Shown here one piece after another: positions 7,501 through 8,547 of a stretch of 8,547 nucleotides of DNA. A program made the translations under genes and the position numbers. The notes under the pieces were generated by a model. That model was given only the letters and a program-made list of their open reading frames with translations. It did not search any database and had not been told where the DNA came from. The stretch lies in assembly GCA_003161835.1 (NCBI GenBank), contig PMNO01000712.1:2491-11037 (forward strand), in the 5' to 3' direction. Position 1 is the stretch's first letter. Each line of letters begins with the position of its first letter. The stretch is from Myxococcales bacterium (GTDB lineage: Bacteria > Myxococcota_A > Polyangia > Fen-1088).

Positions 7501-7702
7501 CCTGGCGAAGTTGCGAGATGCGATGCAGGAAAGATCGACGGGCAGCGCCAGGAATCCGCGCGAGCCGGTTCGGATTCCCGGGGCGGATGAGTCGAGCGCC
7601 CCCCGCGCGTGGCGCCAGGAATTGCTGGACGCGATGAAAGAGAAAGCCCCCGAGCGGTTTCGCGACGATGTCCGGCGCTACTACGAGGAGCTCGTTCGAT
7701 GA
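4598..7702 (+). CDS. DUF4175-type membrane protein with a long coiled-coil region
   Basis: This 1034-residue protein has no established biochemical function. Three hydrophobic segments (about 46-65, 72-92 and 181-199) place it in the inner membrane. A beta-rich region follows (220-335), then an Ig/cadherin-like segment (339-446) containing AADDDYGLGAVDLVFRV and ending in a strand before ARPQES. From 450 to 975 it is mostly charged helices and coiled coil, with a low-complexity linker around 845-930. The end is a compact basic/aromatic tail (1005-1034) closing in RRYYEELVR, which resembles tails of large DUF4175-type proteins of myxobacteria and planctomycetes. The open frame extends upstream to 4352 but would overlap the sigma gene; the ATG at 4598 is the first sensible start and precedes the membrane segments by about 45 residues. 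It overlaps the peptidase gene by ATGA. The DUF4175 label is from overall layout and should be checked by profile search. Confidence 0.88.
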   Translation: MGEAAKDQTRNEPGPTPLGELERIRGFLDAARRRFLLRDALRWGSLGGAALLIMVVFLAATASALGPAAFWRPLTFFLGAVCLGVSVFVGVWRPVRSGRADPTGRRLVGRLRGSLGAGGLAGDIVSAVELGDRGTAPTTDTDRFAEASVSPVLVRAFQGRVAETLQPLDPGRLISLGPAKHAGLVLLAAAITLAAGTRLAPNAIGRGLTNLFRRPSHFEGAAVSVKPIVGDVRITYDYPAYTGLGRRTIEGSTGDIVAVKGTRVKIETTPLRRSRQALLLFGESGEAGELAARLVKGTLTAHLALTDSGVYRFWLQPLIGRAVREERGHRLEVEPDRPPRVEIHGPADRLELAAPRPIEIGFAADDDYGLGAVDLVFRVDDAPEQRQLLKDARGARLAQGRTLWDPAPLGLSAGARIAYHIEARDRDEVSGAKVGTSRTLYVTIARPQESIDNRLDRQREVLEGLTEDLAERLEMTLRSSARSGESLPASDGPPTTLAAIHATEETHVALLGRLVDDDRREGSLGKGLRSALAGMADRLGKMLRAERDAMATVDRAPTSRRGDSRFSGVRGDAQREAHIGELEKDVLQLDDLIGRQRLEDLASIGRELTDAHRRLQDLLGRYAATKDEALRRQLEREVRDLRARIGELAQKIATLKTRNEVPDEWRNLPDTKDLADRAKKLDDLLAEGDPAALARALEELGKDLRNVRQMLDSNAEGFGAERFPQENRVVAELMKKIGDLEGDERTLAGETQALSDKQEAETEKRLRGQLADWTRKENEKVERLRHKLAQIKTGDPESALFEEVESARENARRLKRLFAERDLAEAKEEADRAAASLDRATEHLDENGGPGKPGETPRSDAVADLGEARALAQQISDDVRQLLPKAEDTLSPEERARGRAQADRQGAIGDRTEDAAREAGKQLGSTPGLEHAQQDLRAAADQMRQAAEHLRQSAAKQAGGAERNAAERLAKLRDAMQERSTGSARNPREPVRIPGADESSAPRAWRQELLDAMKEKAPERFRDDVRRYYEELVR
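7685..7690 (+). promoter_or_regulatory. Ribosome-binding site of the TPR-metallopeptidase gene
   Basis: GAGGAG lies inside the last codons of the DUF4175 gene, 8 bases before the ATG at 7699. With the ATGA overlap this suggests coupled translation, and it fixes the start. Confidence 0.65.
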
Positions 7703-8547
7703 ACGTCGCGCGCGCGACCCTGCTCCCGCTGATCCCGGCGATCTTGATCGGCATCGGCGCGACCTCGACCCCCGTGCTCGCAAGCGAAGCGCCCTTGATG
7801 TCGCCGATGCAGTCTTCGCCTGGCCCCGCCCCGGTGGAGGCACCTGCCACCGCATCCGGATCCGCACCCGCTGCGGCCGTCGTCCGGTCCACGGAACTCG
7901 GCAAGGCGGCCGAGCGTGATTTCGATGAATGGCGCTTCGCGCAGGGACGGGCGCGCCTGGCGCAGCTTGCGGCGCAGGATCCCAAATCGACCGAGGTCGC
8001 CTACCTGGAAGGATACGCGCGCTTTTTGGAAGGTGACTACGCCGGTGCCGTGACTACGCTGAATGCAGCGGCCAGGGCCGCGCCAGGCGACCCGACCGTC
8101 AAGGAACTGGGCGTCCTCGCGACCGCGGCCGGCGACACCATTCGGGACCACAAGGAGGCGCGTTCCACGCACTTCGTGGTCCGCTACCCGGTCGAGGACG
8201 CGGTGTTGGTACCGTATGCGCTCGAAGCCCTGGAGTCCGCCTACGACGCCCTCTCCGCGGACCTGGGTTTCAGCGCCGAGATGCCGGTGCGAATTGAATT
8301 TTACCGCAGCCCTTCGGATCTGGCGGTGGTCTCGTCGCTGTCGGCCGCGGAGGTGGCGCGCACGGGGACCATCGCGCTGTGCAAATGGGCGCGCCTCATG
8401 GTGACGACGCCGCGCGCGCTGTCCTACGGCTACCCTTGGCTGGACAGCATCAACCACGAACTGGTTCACTACGTCGTCTCGACCCTGACCCGCGACCGCG
8501 CGCCGGTCTGGCTGCAAGAAGGTATCGCCAAGTTTCTCGAGACCCGC
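7699..8547 (+). CDS. Secreted TPR / HExxH metallopeptidase (peptidase MA-like gluzincin), 3' truncated
   Basis: The reading frame is open from the ATG at 7699 to the window edge, giving 283 residues of a longer protein. A signal peptide covers about 1-29 (hydrophobic core LLPLIPAILIGIGA, VLA-S cleavage site), followed by a Pro/Ala-rich linker to about 60. Residues 66-145 are TPR-like helices, including YLEGYARFLEGDYAGAVTTLNAAARAAPGD. A mixed alpha/beta stretch with HFVVRYPVEDA (158-168) leads to the catalytic motif HELVH (His253, Glu254, His257) and WLQEGIAKFLE (271-281), where Glu274 is the likely third zinc ligand. The strand before the active site and the HExxH...WxxEGxA order fit peptidase MA-like gluzincins. 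It probably acts in the periplasm or at the outer envelope; the substrate is unknown. The start is supported by GAGGAG and by the ATGA overlap with the preceding gene, so the two are almost surely co-expressed. Confidence 0.87.
   Translation, partial: MNVARATLLPLIPAILIGIGATSTPVLASEAPLMSPMQSSPGPAPVEAPATASGSAPAAAVVRSTELGKAAERDFDEWRFAQGRARLAQLAAQDPKSTEVAYLEGYARFLEGDYAGAVTTLNAAARAAPGDPTVKELGVLATAAGDTIRDHKEARSTHFVVRYPVEDAVLVPYALEALESAYDALSADLGFSAEMPVRIEFYRSPSDLAVVSSLSAAEVARTGTIALCKWARLMVTTPRALSYGYPWLDSINHELVHYVVSTLTRDRAPVWLQEGIAKFLETR

Noticed and set aside
6969..7985. 338-residue minus-strand frame across the DUF4175/peptidase junction
   Set aside because: Arg/Pro/Ala/Ser-rich with no motif. The plus strand here has two well-supported genes with an ATGA overlap.
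1..8547. CRISPR arrays, insertion sequences, tRNA or rRNA genes, toxin-antitoxin or phage-defence genes
   Set aside because: Looked for by eye on both strands. No spaced repeats, transposase motifs, cloverleaf-like segments or defence-family motifs were found.

Overview
The window is GC-rich coding DNA, about two thirds G+C by eye, with short intergenic gaps. It most likely comes from a Gram-negative deltaproteobacterium-like organism of the Myxococcota type. The omega subunit starts with the [10 protein letters not shown] signature, and there is a peptidoglycan glycosyltransferase carrying a large AsmA-like N-terminal part and a DUF4175-type membrane protein. This assignment is an inference from gene content and protein style. 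No 16S or similar marker is present.

Layout. Four genes read leftward (minus strand): an ECF sigma factor (3752-4420), an AsmA-like/GT51 peptidoglycan glycosyltransferase (1235-3688), a TrmH/SpoU-family tRNA 2'-O-methyltransferase (467-1144, or 1195 with a GTG start) and the RNA polymerase omega subunit rpoZ (12-311). The gaps between them are 63, 39-90 and 155 bases. Two genes read rightward from a 177-base divergent spacer: a 1034-residue DUF4175-type membrane/coiled-coil protein (4598-7702) and, joined to it by an ATGA overlap, a secreted TPR plus HExxH metallopeptidase (7699 to the window end, 3' truncated).

How they may work together. The sigma factor and the cell-wall glycosyltransferase look like one transcription unit. 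The divergent pair are both envelope proteins, so 1235-8547 reads as an envelope-maintenance locus under a possibly autoregulated ECF sigma factor. No anti-sigma gene is adjacent. trmH and rpoZ are housekeeping genes that recall the E. coli gmk-rpoZ-spoT-trmH-recG cluster in altered order.

The most unusual DNA-level signal is in the 63-base gap between the sigma and glycosyltransferase genes. Its transcript carries three arms, CGCCTGG / CCAGGCG / CGCCTGG, and the last two form a GC-rich hairpin followed by TAAATTGTTT just before the GTG start. This has the layout of an attenuator. No insertion sequences, CRISPR arrays, tRNAs or rRNAs were seen, and there is no gene-free stretch longer than 300 bases.
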